The notes below the pieces were generated by a model. That model made no database searches. It worked only from the letters and a program-made list of their open reading frames with translations, and was not told the DNA's origin. Source: Flavobacterium sp. DG2-3 (GTDB taxonomy: Bacteria > Bacteroidota > Bacteroidia > Flavobacteriales > Flavobacteriaceae). Taken from it: a stretch of DNA of 64,000 nt. The position numbers and the translations under genes were made by a program. Positions 1 through 9,736 of this stretch are shown in pieces (the stretch's first letter is position 1; each line of letters starts with the position of its first letter). The DNA lies in assembly GCF_030730925.1 (NCBI RefSeq), contig NZ_JAVAMB010000011.1:62001-126000 (forward strand), read 5' to 3'.

Positions 1-1709
1 ATTTTGTGTTTGAACAAACTGAAACCTGTTTCATATTTCAATGAATCACTGATCGGAAGTCCTTTTACAACTTCAGCATATTTTACCTCATCGTCTTGAT
101 ATTGGCTTAATAAATGCTCTAAATCTGATGTTTCGGCAGTTTTATTATCGACATCGATACTCTCCAAATAATTGAAAACTTTTGCTGATTCTTCTTTATT
201 TAATGATGTTACAATTGATGTTGCATCAAAAGTCTGCGCTTCATTATTGATAAATGCCATTGTTGCTTTATTGTTGAAAGCAAAGGCATAATACAAGCCT
301 GCAATCATTAAAACAGGCAAAATATATTTTGAATTGATATAAGGCGTTTTGAATTTTCCTCTTGGAATTTCAGGTTTATTCTGTAAAACCAAAACTCCTG
401 CACAAACCAATACAAAGGCAAATAAAGTTCCGATACTGCATAAATCGGTTACCATCGTCAAGTTTAAGAATAATGCTGGAACTGCAACCACAAATCCTGT
501 TACAATTGTTGCAAAAGATGGTGTTTTGAATTTTGGGTGAACGGTTGAGAATTTCTTTGGCAATAATCCGTCACGACTCATACTCATCCAGATACGAGGC
601 TGTCCCATTTGGAAAACCAATAAAACGCTTGCCATAGCTACAACTGCACTTACAGCAATAATTCCAGACATCCATTTTAAGTCTAATTTATCGAAAACAA
701 ATGCTAAAGGATCTCCAACATTTAGCTCGTGATATTTTACCATTCCAGTTAAAACCAAAGCAATGGCAATATAAAGAATCGTACAAATTATAATTGCCCA
801 CATCATTCCACGAGGTAAATCTCTTTGCGGATTTTTACATTCTTCTGCTGTTGTAGAAATGGCATCAAAACCAATATAAGCAAAGAATACGGCAGAAACT
901 CCTTTTAAAACCCCGCTAACTCCATTTGGCGCAAACGGATCCCAATTGGCTGTATCTACATAAAACACTCCAACTGCAATAACTAAAAGAACGACGCAAA
1001 GTTTTACCACAACCATTAAGTTACTTGCGTTACGAGATTCTTTCATTCCTCTGTAAACCAAAGCCGTAATCAGAATAATAATAAATAAAGCTGGCAAATC
1101 TGTTACAAAGTGAAATGATCCTATTGTTGGTGCTGTTGTCCAAGCTGTGTGCGCTTGCTGTAAAGCTGTACTTAAATTTTCGAATGATTTTCCGCCTCGC
1201 ATTAAGGCTTCTGCATCGTTAAATCCGTTTGAAGCGGTTAAATAATCCATCTGAATCCATTGCGGGAGATGAATTCCGCCACTCTGGAGCAGCCCCGTAA
1301 AATAATCACTCCACGATATGGCGACCGTTATATTTCCGACGGCATATTCCATGATTAAAGCCCATCCGATAATCCAAGCAATGATTTCACCAAAAGCGAC
1401 ATAAGAATAGGTATAAGCACTTCCTGAAACTGGAACCATCGAAGCAAATTCTGCGTAAGCAAAAGCGGCAAAACTACAGGCTAAAGCAGTAAATAAGAAC
1501 AAGAAAATTACGGCTGGTCCACCGTCTGCACTGGCTTTTCCGATAGTACTAAAAATTCCCGCACCAACAATAGCCGCGATTCCGAAAGCTGTTAAGTCTT
1601 TAGTCGTCAAGTGCTTTCCCAACGCCTCATGTCCGTCTGCCTCATTTTTAGCAACTTGTTTTAAAATATCTTGTACCGTCTTTTTTCGGAATAAATTTGA
1701 AAATGCCAT
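1..1709 (-). CDS. APC-superfamily amino acid permease (partial, 3' end beyond left edge)
   Basis: The frame is open from an ATG at 1709 to the left edge, about 569 codons, with the C-terminus missing. It is an inner-membrane amino acid/cation transporter of the APC superfamily. The visible signs are many hydrophobic helices starting near residue 30, the early helix-1 motif GAGIF, and a mid-protein segment reading FFAYIGFDAISTTAEE, which is characteristic of CAT/YfnA-type permeases. After the eleventh or so helix the protein continues into a hydrophilic stretch of roughly 80 residues (rich in D, E, S) that is still open at the edge. Ordinary permeases have only a short loop there, so this is an insertion or an extended tail. 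Substrate cannot be told from sequence. It stands alone, divergent from the oxidoreductase at 2702. Confidence 0.85.
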   Translation of the reverse strand, partial: MAFSNLFRKKTVQDILKQVAKNEADGHEALGKHLTTKDLTAFGIAAIVGAGIFSTIGKASADGGPAVIFLFLFTALACSFAAFAYAEFASMVPVSGSAYTYSYVAFGEIIAWIIGWALIMEYAVGNITVAISWSDYFTGLLQSGGIHLPQWIQMDYLTASNGFNDAEALMRGGKSFENLSTALQQAHTAWTTAPTIGSFHFVTDLPALFIIILITALVYRGMKESRNASNLMVVVKLCVVLLVIAVGVFYVDTANWDPFAPNGVSGVLKGVSAVFFAYIGFDAISTTAEECKNPQRDLPRGMMWAIIICTILYIAIALVLTGMVKYHELNVGDPLAFVFDKLDLKWMSGIIAVSAVVAMASVLLVFQMGQPRIWMSMSRDGLLPKKFSTVHPKFKTPSFATIVTGFVVAVPALFLNLTMVTDLCSIGTLFAFVLVCAGVLVLQNKPEIPRGKFKTPYINSKYILPVLMIAGLYYAFAFNNKATMAFINNEAQTFDATSIVTSLNKEESAKVFNYLESIDVDNKTAETSDLEHLLSQYQDDEVKYAEVVKGLPISDSLKYETGFSLFKHK

Positions 1710-1949
1710 ATAGTGCCTTGCGGTTAAATTAATTTAATATAGACTTAATGCTTTTATTTTGCAAATAATGCAAAAATTATCTTCATATCAAATATATAAA
1801 ACGATTTTGTTTTATGGTGCTATTTTTTTGTTTGCCACGAAGACTCTAAGGCGTAAAGTTTTTTTGCCACGAATTCACTAATTTTCTCTAATTTTTATTT
1901 TGCTACTGATTACACAGATTTTTTTAAAATCTATGTCTAAATTATTTTT

Positions 1950-2621
1950 CGCGCAGATTTGGCAGATATAGCAGATTTTGATTGCGCTAAAAAGATTTAC
2001 GCAGATCTTTTATAATTAGAATTTAAAAAAATCTGCTTAATCTGCTTCAATCTATTTAAATCTGCGTGAAACAAAAATCTTTTTAATTCTTTTAATCTGT
2101 GTCTAAATTATTTTTCACGCAGATTTAGCAGATAATGGAGATTTTGATTGCGCTAAAAAGATTTACGCAGATCTTTTATAATTAGAATTTAAAAAAATCT
2201 GCTTAAATCTATTTAAATCTGCGTGAAACAAAAATCTTCTTAATCCTTTTAATCTGTGGCTATATTTTTTCTCACGCAGATTTAGCAGATATAGCAGATT
2301 TTGATTGCACTAAAAAGATTTGCGCAGATTTTTTATAATTAGAATTTAAAAAAAATCTGCATTATCTCCATAATCTGTGCGAGAAATAAAAATCCTTTAT
2401 AATCTGCTTTAATCTATTTAAATCTGCGTGAAACAAAAATCTTTCTAATCTTATAATCTGTGGCTATATTTTTTCTCACGCAGATTTGGCAGATATAGCA
2501 GATTTTGATTGCGTCAAAAGATTTCAGCAGATTTTTTATAATTAGAATTTAAAAAAAATCTGCTAAATCTCCATAATCTGCGAGAGACATAAAAAATCCT
2601 TTATAATCTGCGTGAAACAAA
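1950..2621. repeat. Array of four ~150-190-bp degenerate repeat units
   Basis: Four head-to-tail units begin near 1950, 2116, 2273 and 2477. Each starts with a CGCAGATTTRGCAGATA core, continues through a TTTTGATTGCG segment and an A/T-rich centre, and ends with AATCTGCGTGAAACAAAA. Because start and end are near inverse complements (CGCAGATTT / AAATCTGCG), each unit can fold into a long imperfect hairpin. Spacing varies and there are no unique short spacers, so this is not CRISPR. The 1710-1949 stretch before the array holds no gene that I can see. Confidence 0.8.
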
Positions 2622-2701
2622 ATAGCCAGCAAATCAATTGTAACATTTCTAAAAACTAATCTACTAATCTGTAAAATGTTTAATTTTTTAACGATTCACT
2701 T

Positions 2702-3862
2702 ATGGAAAAAATTACAAGGCGCTCTTTTGTAAATAAATTTGGACTTGGCGTTGGAGCTTCGGTTGTCATGACTTCGCTTCCTTCTTTTATAACCGAAACA
2801 GAAAAGGTTCGAATTCCTTACACTGGAAAAAAATTAAACATTGCTTTATGCGGTTTAGGAAACTATGCTTCCTTATTGGCCGAAGGTCTTCAGGTTTCTG
2901 AATATTGCCAGCTTTCAGGAATAGTTACAGGAACGCCTTCTAAAGCAGAAAAATGGAAAAAGCAATATAATATTCCTGAAAAGAACATTTATAACTACGA
3001 AAATTTCGATGAAATTGTAAAAAATAAAGATATAGATTTGGTTTATGTGGTAACGCCAAATTCATTGCACAAAGAGTTTACAGTTCGCGCTGCAAAAGCA
3101 GGGAAACATGTTATTGTCGAAAAACCAATGGCTATTACTGTTGCAGATTGCGAAGAAATGATCAAAGTCTGCAATGATAATAATGTACAATTGGCAATGG
3201 GTTATCGTCTGCACTACGAACCGAATCATCTCGAAGTAAAACGATTGGGACAGGAAAAAGTTTTAGGACAGGTTCGTTATATCGAAACCGCTCTGGGCTA
3301 CAGCACTTATGATTTTCGTGACGTTGATAAACCTGTAGATTTAACCGCTCGCAACGAATGGAGATTGACTAAAAAGTTTGCAGGGGGAGGAACTTTAATC
3401 AATTTAGGGGTTTATTGCATACAGGTTTCGCGTTATGTTTTGGGAGAAGAACCAATTGCTGTTACGGCTCAGTTTGGGACTATAAATAACAAAAACCGAT
3501 TTAAAGAAGTAGAAGAAAATATTACCTGGCAAATGGAATTTCCAAGTGGCGCTGTAGCTAATTGCTGTAGTTCGTATGGTTTCGGTATCGATCGATTTCA
3601 TGCTGCTGCCGATGAGGGTTTCTTCGAAATGAGTCCTGCCGTAAGTTATGGGCCTTTTATAGGAAAAAGATCTGACGGAAAACCGTTTAATTTTCCGGTT
3701 ATCAATCAACAGCAAACACAAATGGATGAAATTTGTAAAGTGATCTTAGCCAACCAAAAACTCCCAAATCATATTACAGGTGAAGAAGGGATTAAAGATG
3801 TGAAAATCATAAACGCTATTTATAAAGCTGCTGAAACAGGTAAAAAAGTACGCTTGAAATAA
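2702..3862 (+). CDS. Gfo/Idh/MocA-family NAD(P)-dependent oxidoreductase, Tat-exported
   Basis: 386-residue oxidoreductase of the glucose-fructose oxidoreductase/inositol dehydrogenase family. The N-terminus carries a twin-arginine signal (T-R-R-S-F-V at residues 5-10, then a hydrophobic glycine/valine stretch), so export of the folded cofactor-loaded protein to the periplasm is likely. The Rossmann fold starts near residue 46 with a CGLGNY glycine motif. The family EKP motif (EKPMAIT) lies near residue 140, followed by the C-terminal alpha/beta domain with GGTLINLGVYCIQ. The family normally oxidises or reduces a sugar or sugar derivative; the substrate here is unknown. It is monocistronic and flanked on both sides by the ~150-bp repeat, so it has no operon partner to hint at function. 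Confidence 0.88.
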   Translation: MEKITRRSFVNKFGLGVGASVVMTSLPSFITETEKVRIPYTGKKLNIALCGLGNYASLLAEGLQVSEYCQLSGIVTGTPSKAEKWKKQYNIPEKNIYNYENFDEIVKNKDIDLVYVVTPNSLHKEFTVRAAKAGKHVIVEKPMAITVADCEEMIKVCNDNNVQLAMGYRLHYEPNHLEVKRLGQEKVLGQVRYIETALGYSTYDFRDVDKPVDLTARNEWRLTKKFAGGGTLINLGVYCIQVSRYVLGEEPIAVTAQFGTINNKNRFKEVEENITWQMEFPSGAVANCCSSYGFGIDRFHAAADEGFFEMSPAVSYGPFIGKRSDGKPFNFPVINQQQTQMDEICKVILANQKLPNHITGEEGIKDVKIINAIYKAAETGKKVRLK

Positions 3863-3872
3863 GTTTTTTTTC

Positions 3873-4214
3873 GCCACGAATTCACGAATTATTTTTTATA
3901 ATCTTTGGCTATACTTTTTTTTCACGCAGATTTAGCAGATAGTATAGATTTTGATTGCGCCGAAAAAATTTGCGCAGATCTTTAAAAATTAAATCTGTAG
4001 AATCTGCTCAAATCAGCAAAATCTGCAGGAAACTAAATCTTCTAATCATTTTAATCTGTGGCTTATATTTTTCTCTCGCAGATTTGGCAGATAGTGCAGA
4101 TTTTGATTGCGCTGAAAAGATTTCCGCAGATCTTTAAAAATTAAATCTGTAGAATCTGCTCAAATCAGCAAAATCTGCGTGAAACATTTTTTTTAAAATT
4201 CGTGAATTCGTGGC
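3873..4214. repeat. Composite repeat: two ~150-bp units inside an 18-bp inverted repeat
   Basis: Two further copies of the CGCAGATTT...AATCTGCGTG family begin near 3923 and 4075. The pair is bounded by a perfect 18-bp inverted repeat, 3873-3890 and 4197-4214. The right arm touches the stop codon of the dehydrogenase on the minus strand. The element could serve as the transcription end for the two converging genes. An apparent 60-codon reading frame inside it (3955-4137) is only translated repeat. Confidence 0.75.
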
Positions 4215-7123
4215 TAACCTTTCAAACAGTTTCTCAAAATCGAAACAGGATGCTGTGCTTCTCTCTTCGTTCCGTCATAAATTTGATGACGGCATGAAGT
4301 TCCTGCAGCCGCGATTTTTACATTTTCGGCTGTATTTCTAACTTTTGGGAAAAGCGTATCCTCTCCCATTTGCATGCTCACCTGATAATGTTCTTTTTCG
4401 TAACCAAAAGAACCCGCCATTCCGCAACAGCCCGAATTGTAAATCGTAACCGTATTGTTTTTAGGAAGATTCAGCATGGCGAAAGTCGCTTCAACAGAAC
4501 TTAAAGATTTCTGATGGCAATGTCCGTGGATTTTAATTTCCTTGGTTTCCTCAGAAAAAGAATTAGCTGTGATTTTACCGTCTATGATTTCTTTTTTGAA
4601 GAATTCTTCAATCGTAAAACAATCTCTAGATAATTTTTCTGCAGCTTCTTTATCATCGGCCAAACGCAAATATTCATCTCTAAAAGTTAGAATCGCCGAA
4701 GGTTCAATTCCGATTAAAGGCGCATTGGCTAAAACCAAATCTTTAAAAATATTCACATTATGATTGGCAATTTTCTTGGCTTCTTCCAAAAATCCTTTTG
4801 AAAGATACGTTCTGCCGCTTTCTTCATGATCGATTACCAAAACTTGATAACCTAATTTAGTAAACAATTCAAAAGCATCGATTCCGATATTGACATCATA
4901 ATAATTCGTGAATTCGTCTACAAACAAATACAATCTTCCGTTTGGAAAATCTGTCGTTGAAGGTCTATTACTCGCGTACCATTTTCTAAACGTTTTTTTC
5001 GCCAAAAGCGGAACTTGTCTTTCTGGTGCAATTCCCATTGTTTTTTTAACCAAAGTTTGATTCGAAATAAAATTCGTAATCGACGGGAATTTACTTCCCA
5101 TTTTATTCAATTTGGCGTTGTTGGCAAAAATCTTATTTCGCGTCGAAAATCCGTTTGCTTTTTGGTATTGATATAAAAATTCCGCTTTAAGAGTTGCAAC
5201 ATCTACATTACTCGGACATTCGCTGGCACAGGCTTTACAGCTTACGCACAACTCAAAAACTTCATATAATTCTTTCTGGTCAAATTTATTTTCTTTCTCC
5301 GAATAAGTCAAATATTCGCGTAAAGCGTTGGCTCTCGCACGAGTTGTTTCTTTTTCATTTTTAGTCGCACGATAACTCGGACACATTGCTCCTCCTGCCG
5401 ACGGCAATTTTCTACAATCGCCAGAACCATTGCATTTTTCGGCCGCACGCAAAATTCCTAAACTGTCTGAGAAATCCTGAAACGTTTTAATATCTGGTTC
5501 AATTCTGCCAGAAACAACACGGTGGTTTTCGTCCATTTTGCCAGCATTTACAATCTTCCCGATATTCAAAACCGAATTCGGATCGAATGCCAATTTTATT
5601 CTTTTCAGTAATTCGTAATTCTTCTCGCCAATCATAAACGGAATAAACTCACCACGTACAATTCCGTCACCGTGTTCACCGCTCAGCGAACCTCTATATT
5701 TTTTCACCAAATGCGCTACTTCTGTAGCAATGGTTCTGAATAATTTTAAATCGGATGTTTTCTTCAAATTCAAAACCGGACGAAGGTGCAATTCACCCGC
5801 TCCCGCATGTGCGTAATAAATCGCTTCCTGTCCGTGACGCAGCATCATCGCCGAAAATTCTTCAATATAAGCAGGCAAATCGCTCAATTCAACCGCAGTA
5901 TCTTCAATAGAATCGGCTGCTTTATCATCGCCTACAATACTTCCTAAAAGTCCAAGACCCGCTTTTCTCAGTTCGTTAGCTTTGTCAATATCGTTTCCAT
6001 AAATTTTTACTTTAGCATAACCAAAATTGTTTTTCTCTAAATCGGCAATTAAAGCATCAGCTTGTTTTTCAGCATCTTCTAAAGTGTGCGAAGCGACTTC
6101 AAACAACATAATTGCTTTAGGTTCTCCAACCAAAAAGAAACGGTTTTTAACGTGCTCACGACTCGTTTTCGTGCAATCTAAAATCGTGTCGTCGATCATT
6201 TCGCAAGTGTACAAATGATGTTTCATCGCCACCACGACCGATTCTAAAGATTCCTGAATCGTGTGATAATGTCCAACAACCATAATGCTGTGAGGCGGCG
6301 GCAGATCGTCAACTTTTAGCGTAACTTCTGTTGTAAAAGCGAGTGTTCCTTCGCTTCCGCAAAGCAATTTTCCTAAATTAATTGTTGGTTCAGTTCCGCC
6401 AAATAATTCCGATTTCAGCAGAATATCAACCGCATAACCCGTATTTCTTCTGTGGATTTCTGGTTTCGGAAACTCTTTTACTATTTCTTCCTGAGCTGGT
6501 GCAACCGAAAGTTCGTCGTAAATCGTTTTGTATATTTTATTTTCTAAAGAATCGCCTTTTGTTTTTTCGATAAATTCAGCCGAAGTCAGGTCTTTAAAAA
6601 CCACTTCAGAACCGTCGCTTAAAAGTGCTTTTACCTCAGCAATTTTATCTCTCGTAACACCGTATCGAATAGAAGTTGTTCCAGAAGAATTATTCCCCAC
6701 CATTCCGCCAATCATCGCGCGGTTTGAGGTTGATGTAATTGGGGCAAAAAATACGCCGTGAGGTTTTAAGAATAAATTCAGCTCATCGCGAATTACGCCT
6801 GGCTGAACGGTTACTGTTTTCTGTTCGGCATTGTACGAAATAATTTTAGTAAAATTCTTCGACACATCAATCACCAATCCGTCTCCTACTGCCTGTCCTG
6901 CCAGCGAAGTTCCCGCAGTTCTAGGCGTAATCGACAGCTTATGTTCAGCTGCAAATTTGATCAGCTTGGCAATGTCTTCAGTCGTTTTAGGCAACGCCAC
7001 CGCATTCGGTTTAATTCGGTACACCGAAGCATCTGTAGAATAAAGCGTTTTATGAAGCTCATCGAATAAAAGTGTGCCTTCGAGACTAGCGGCTAATTGC
7101 TCTAAATGAGATTGGATCAACAT
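4214..7123 (-). CDS. FAD-linked oxidase / Fe-S D-2-hydroxyacid dehydrogenase fusion (GlcD-GlpC type)
   Basis: 969-residue fused flavoprotein. The N-terminal half is a vanillyl-alcohol-oxidase-type FAD domain (TPRTAGTSLAGQAVGDGLV near residue 60, VGNNSSGTTSIRYG near residue 150) followed by the FAD-oxidase C domain with SGEHGDGIVRGEF. The second half has a ferredoxin-like cluster motif CVSCKACASECPSNVD and a C-terminal cysteine-rich CCG-type domain (GHCHQKSL, NSGCCGMAGSFGYEKEHY). Proteins of this layout (YdiJ/Dld-like) oxidise D-lactate, D-2-hydroxyglutarate or glycolate and pass electrons to the respiratory chain. The start at 7123 (MLIQSHLEQL) is preferred; a frame reaching 7189 adds 22 residues unlike the family N-terminus. 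Stand-alone gene. The substrate is not decided by sequence. Confidence 0.87.
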   Translation of the reverse strand: MLIQSHLEQLAASLEGTLLFDELHKTLYSTDASVYRIKPNAVALPKTTEDIAKLIKFAAEHKLSITPRTAGTSLAGQAVGDGLVIDVSKNFTKIISYNAEQKTVTVQPGVIRDELNLFLKPHGVFFAPITSTSNRAMIGGMVGNNSSGTTSIRYGVTRDKIAEVKALLSDGSEVVFKDLTSAEFIEKTKGDSLENKIYKTIYDELSVAPAQEEIVKEFPKPEIHRRNTGYAVDILLKSELFGGTEPTINLGKLLCGSEGTLAFTTEVTLKVDDLPPPHSIMVVGHYHTIQESLESVVVAMKHHLYTCEMIDDTILDCTKTSREHVKNRFFLVGEPKAIMLFEVASHTLEDAEKQADALIADLEKNNFGYAKVKIYGNDIDKANELRKAGLGLLGSIVGDDKAADSIEDTAVELSDLPAYIEEFSAMMLRHGQEAIYYAHAGAGELHLRPVLNLKKTSDLKLFRTIATEVAHLVKKYRGSLSGEHGDGIVRGEFIPFMIGEKNYELLKRIKLAFDPNSVLNIGKIVNAGKMDENHRVVSGRIEPDIKTFQDFSDSLGILRAAEKCNGSGDCRKLPSAGGAMCPSYRATKNEKETTRARANALREYLTYSEKENKFDQKELYEVFELCVSCKACASECPSNVDVATLKAEFLYQYQKANGFSTRNKIFANNAKLNKMGSKFPSITNFISNQTLVKKTMGIAPERQVPLLAKKTFRKWYASNRPSTTDFPNGRLYLFVDEFTNYYDVNIGIDAFELFTKLGYQVLVIDHEESGRTYLSKGFLEEAKKIANHNVNIFKDLVLANAPLIGIEPSAILTFRDEYLRLADDKEAAEKLSRDCFTIEEFFKKEIIDGKITANSFSEETKEIKIHGHCHQKSLSSVEATFAMLNLPKNNTVTIYNSGCCGMAGSFGYEKEHYQVSMQMGEDTLFPKVRNTAENVKIAAAGTSCRHQIYDGTKREAQHPVSILRNCLKG

Positions 7124-7320
7124 GTAAATGTGCTTTTTTATAAAAATATTTCCTGAAAAACTCAGATCACAAAGATAAAAATATCGCAAGGCAAAACCGT
7201 TCTATTTTATGAATTTATCTAACACTTCCGAAAGATTTTATAAAATTCTGAGAGAATCCTGTAAAGCGTTTCATCTACTAAAAAGCTAATTTTAAAATTT
7301 TGTGAAGTTGAATGAAATTT

Positions 7321-7473
7321 TTAAACACATAGAAACATAGATTTTAAATCTTAGACATGAGAATATTTGAAAAAATCTAGATTTTAACACATAGTATTGC
7401 TAACTAGCTATGTGAATTTAAATAAATGAAATGCCTTTAAGCGCATAGAAGAGCTATGATTCTATGTGTTTAA
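7321..7473. repeat. Intergenic inverted repeat upstream of the MscS gene
   Basis: A perfect 14-bp inverted repeat (TTAAACACATAGAA at 7321-7334, complement at 7460-7473) encloses further degenerate CACATAG/CTATGTG copies near 7390-7415. It fills most of the 7190-7516 gap between two divergent genes. No coding potential is seen. It looks like another dispersed palindromic element rather than an operator. Confidence 0.6.
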
Positions 7474-7516
7474 AAAATTTATTCAACGTGTTTAAACATT
7501 TTACGCCTTAATTATT

Positions 7517-8329
7517 ATGGAAAATTTCTTTCAGGACGTCATCAACCATCTCGAAGGTTACTACAACAGCATTGTCGATCTTACGCCAAAATTCATTCTC
7601 GCCATATTGGTCATTCTCGTTTCCTGGTTCATTGCAAGCCGCGTGGGTATTTTTGCAGGAAACCGACTCAAAGCCAAAATGCACGATCGTCTTCTGGCGG
7701 TTTTTATTGCACGCTTAATTAAATCGGTTTTGATCATTATCGGAATCTTATTTATGTTCCGAATTATTGGTCTCGAAGGCGTGGCACAAAGTATGCTTGC
7801 TGGCGCCGGAATCTCGGCTTTTGTAATTGGTTTTGCGCTGAAAGATATTGGCGAAAATTTTCTCGCCGGAATTCTGCTGGCTTTCAAAAGACCTTTTTCT
7901 ATTGGCGATATTATCGAAAGCAACGGCGTAAAAGGTGAAGTTATCAACCTCAACCTTCGCGATACCGAAGTCAAAAGCGATTCTAAGATTATTTATATTC
8001 CGAACGCGCTTCTTATAAAAAACACGCTCATTAACTATAATAGCGAAGGTTTTCTGCTCCAGACTTTCACCGTCGGACTCGAATATGGTTCTGATTATAC
8101 CCGCGCCATCGAACTCGTAAAAGAAATTCTTGGAAACAGCGAAGAAGTGACCAAAAAAGACCACGAAAACGCCGCCGTAATTACCGATGTCATTGCTGGC
8201 GGAATTATTCAACTTAACATTCGATATTGGGTCAAAACCGCATCAACCACCGAAAATTCAGAATGCCGTTCTAAGATTATTGCTGCGGTTTTGAAAAAGC
8301 TGAAGGAGAATGAGTTTGTGTTGAAATAG
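7517..8329 (+). CDS. MscS-family small-conductance mechanosensitive channel
   Basis: 270 residues, close to the length of E. coli MscS (286). Three hydrophobic segments lie at about residues 22-45, 60-82 and 88-110. The third is the pore helix with the glycine/alanine pattern AGAGISAFVIGFALKDIGENFLAGI. It is followed by the beta domain starting KRPFSIGDIIESNGVKGEVINLNLRDTEV, a near-consensus MscS stretch. The protein sits in the inner membrane and opens under tension to release solutes on osmotic downshock. Single gene; no regulator next to it. Confidence 0.93.
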   Translation: MENFFQDVINHLEGYYNSIVDLTPKFILAILVILVSWFIASRVGIFAGNRLKAKMHDRLLAVFIARLIKSVLIIIGILFMFRIIGLEGVAQSMLAGAGISAFVIGFALKDIGENFLAGILLAFKRPFSIGDIIESNGVKGEVINLNLRDTEVKSDSKIIYIPNALLIKNTLINYNSEGFLLQTFTVGLEYGSDYTRAIELVKEILGNSEEVTKKDHENAAVITDVIAGGIIQLNIRYWVKTASTTENSECRSKIIAAVLKKLKENEFVLK

Positions 8330-8333
8330 AGGT

Positions 8334-8431
8334 TCTAAAGTGCTGAGATGCTAAGCTTCTGAGGTTTTTTTCTTTTTGGAGCTATTTCCAGCTGTCCGCT
8401 ATATCTTTTGTGGTGAACCCCACCACAAAAG
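8334..8431. repeat. Two dispersed repeat fragments with an 11-bp hairpin
   Basis: Just after the MscS stop, 8334-8366 is a CTGAGATGCTAAGC-type fragment of the family seen again at 20332-20545 and about 37407-37438. It is followed by a hairpin with an 11-bp stem (CTTTTGTGGTG at 8405-8415, complement 8421-8431), which could end MscS transcription. The sequence around it (AGCTGTCCGCT, TTCCATCTGGGCT) resembles the GC-richer element near 21480. The rest of the gap to 8587 holds no gene that I can see. Confidence 0.5.
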
Positions 8432-8587
8432 GATGCCGCTTCCATCTGGGCTAGAGCACTTGGTTTAATAAGAAGAAAATTGGATTACATTTACACAAAG
8501 AATCTCCTCAATCTTGTCATCGACGAAGTATATGTAAATCCGCTACTGGCAACATAAAGTTTAATTAGAAAAACAACATTTTTAAAA

Positions 8588-9136
8588 CTATGATTTGCTG
8601 TAAGGTCTTTTCAAAAATAATTGGCAGACAAGTTCCAACTTTTCTCCTAAAGTTTCTAATTGAAATTTCTCATAATAGACTGTTTTTTCTAAGTCCTTAA
8701 AAATTGGTTCCATAACATAATCAAATAAAACATGTCCAGAATGTTCTAGTTTTATTTTATGATGAATAGAATATAACTCAAAAGACAACATATTTTTTAA
8801 TCTAAATAATAAGAACTCTTGATCAGACATTTCTCCCATATTAAAAATCACAAAACCAACATCATCTAAAAACCTCATAATCAAAACAGAAAGTTCAATC
8901 ACAGATTGTTCATATAAGATAATCAAATCTGAATGTAAATCTTTATGAACAGATTTTATAAGTAATGATTTCTTTCTTCGTTCTAGTTTTTCCTGATCAA
9001 AAAGTGTAGACCACTTGATCCTTTCTATTAAACCGTCAAAAATCTGTATTTCATAACTAAATGAACTGCTTTTATCATCCTTTGAAAGATAATATTCTTT
9101 TATTTCATCAATTTGCTTAATGTCATCAAATTTCAT
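8588..9136 (-). CDS. Hypothetical cytoplasmic protein (182 aa)
   Basis: I do not recognise this gene. It encodes 182 residues with no signal peptide, no membrane segment and no cysteine cluster, rich in K, E, L, F and mostly predicted helical. It starts 13 bases after the stop of the DUF6896-like gene upstream, so the two are probably cotranscribed. Small acidic/helical proteins of this kind beside a DUF6896 protein are common in orphan immunity islands, but nothing in the sequence proves that role. Confidence 0.6.
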   Translation of the reverse strand: MKFDDIKQIDEIKEYYLSKDDKSSSFSYEIQIFDGLIERIKWSTLFDQEKLERRKKSLLIKSVHKDLHSDLIILYEQSVIELSVLIMRFLDDVGFVIFNMGEMSDQEFLLFRLKNMLSFELYSIHHKIKLEHSGHVLFDYVMEPIFKDLEKTVYYEKFQLETLGEKLELVCQLFLKRPYSKS

Positions 9137-9149
9137 TCTTCTAATAATT

Positions 9150-9590
9150 TTAATCTAAAAATGATTCCTGAACAACTCTATAGCATTTAAAAACACAACC
9201 AAAAGGAGTTCCTTCAATTCCTTCAATTGTTAACCATTCTAAAATGCCTTTGTTTATAAGCTGAAACAATTCATATTCAATATAGTCTTCAGTATAATTT
9301 AATTTCTGATACTCTGGATGTGTTCTTATAAACTCTGTAAGTTTCCATTGCGAAAACTCGATAACATCTTTTTCAAAAAATGAAATATCATAAGCATAAA
9401 TAATACCGTCTTTTTTAGCTGTGCATCCACTTCCATGAAAATGATATTCAATTCTGTCAATTGAGCCTACTCTTTCGAAAAAAGTACGAGAAAATGAACA
9501 TGGATTTATGTCTTGCTGATATTTATCTTTTAATAAAGCTTCAAAGCTTCTGATAAATGTAACGTAGTCTTTTAATATTTTTTCGATCAT
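9150..9590 (-). CDS. DUF6896-like protein
   Basis: 146 residues from the ATG at 9590. The longer frame to 9632 adds 14 residues (MENNIFQFRFELQI) and is less convincing. The central motif RIEYHFHGSGCTAKKDGIIYAY matches my memory of the DUF6896 signature (FHGxGC followed by a short acidic/aromatic strand), and the tail has the helix and W-rich part typical of that family. Function of the family is not established; members often lie in toxin/immunity islands. It is the first gene of a probable two-gene unit with the 182-aa gene. Confidence 0.6.
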   Translation of the reverse strand: MIEKILKDYVTFIRSFEALLKDKYQQDINPCSFSRTFFERVGSIDRIEYHFHGSGCTAKKDGIIYAYDISFFEKDVIEFSQWKLTEFIRTHPEYQKLNYTEDYIEYELFQLINKGILEWLTIEGIEGTPFGCVFKCYRVVQESFLD

Positions 9591-9649
9591 AATTTGGAGT
9601 TCAAATCTAAATTGAAAAATGTTATTTTCCAAAGATACTCCCCAATCTT

Positions 9650-9736
9650 GTCATTTCGACGAAGGAGAAATCTTCGTTCGCTGAGCACGCACTGTTGCGG
9701 AGTTACTTGCGAAGATTTCTCCTTCGTCGAAATGAC
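9650..9736. repeat. Perfect 27-bp inverted repeat
   Basis: Arms at 9650-9676 and 9710-9736 are exact inverse complements (core CGAAGGAGAAATCTTCG) with a 33-base loop. A single degenerate arm-like copy is visible near 8505-8530. This is a dispersed palindromic element. When transcribed it would form a very stable stem and could block read-through between the convergent and divergent units here. An overlapping 74-codon frame on the plus strand is a by-product of the repeat. Confidence 0.75.

Noticed and set aside
1950..2621. Repeat array as a CRISPR array
   Set aside because: Units are about 150-190 bp, imperfect and of unequal length, with no short identical repeats separated by unique spacers, and no cas genes nearby.
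3955..4137. 60-codon plus-strand frame
   Set aside because: It is a translation of the intergenic repeat units, with their internal similarity visible in the peptide; no start context or homology support.
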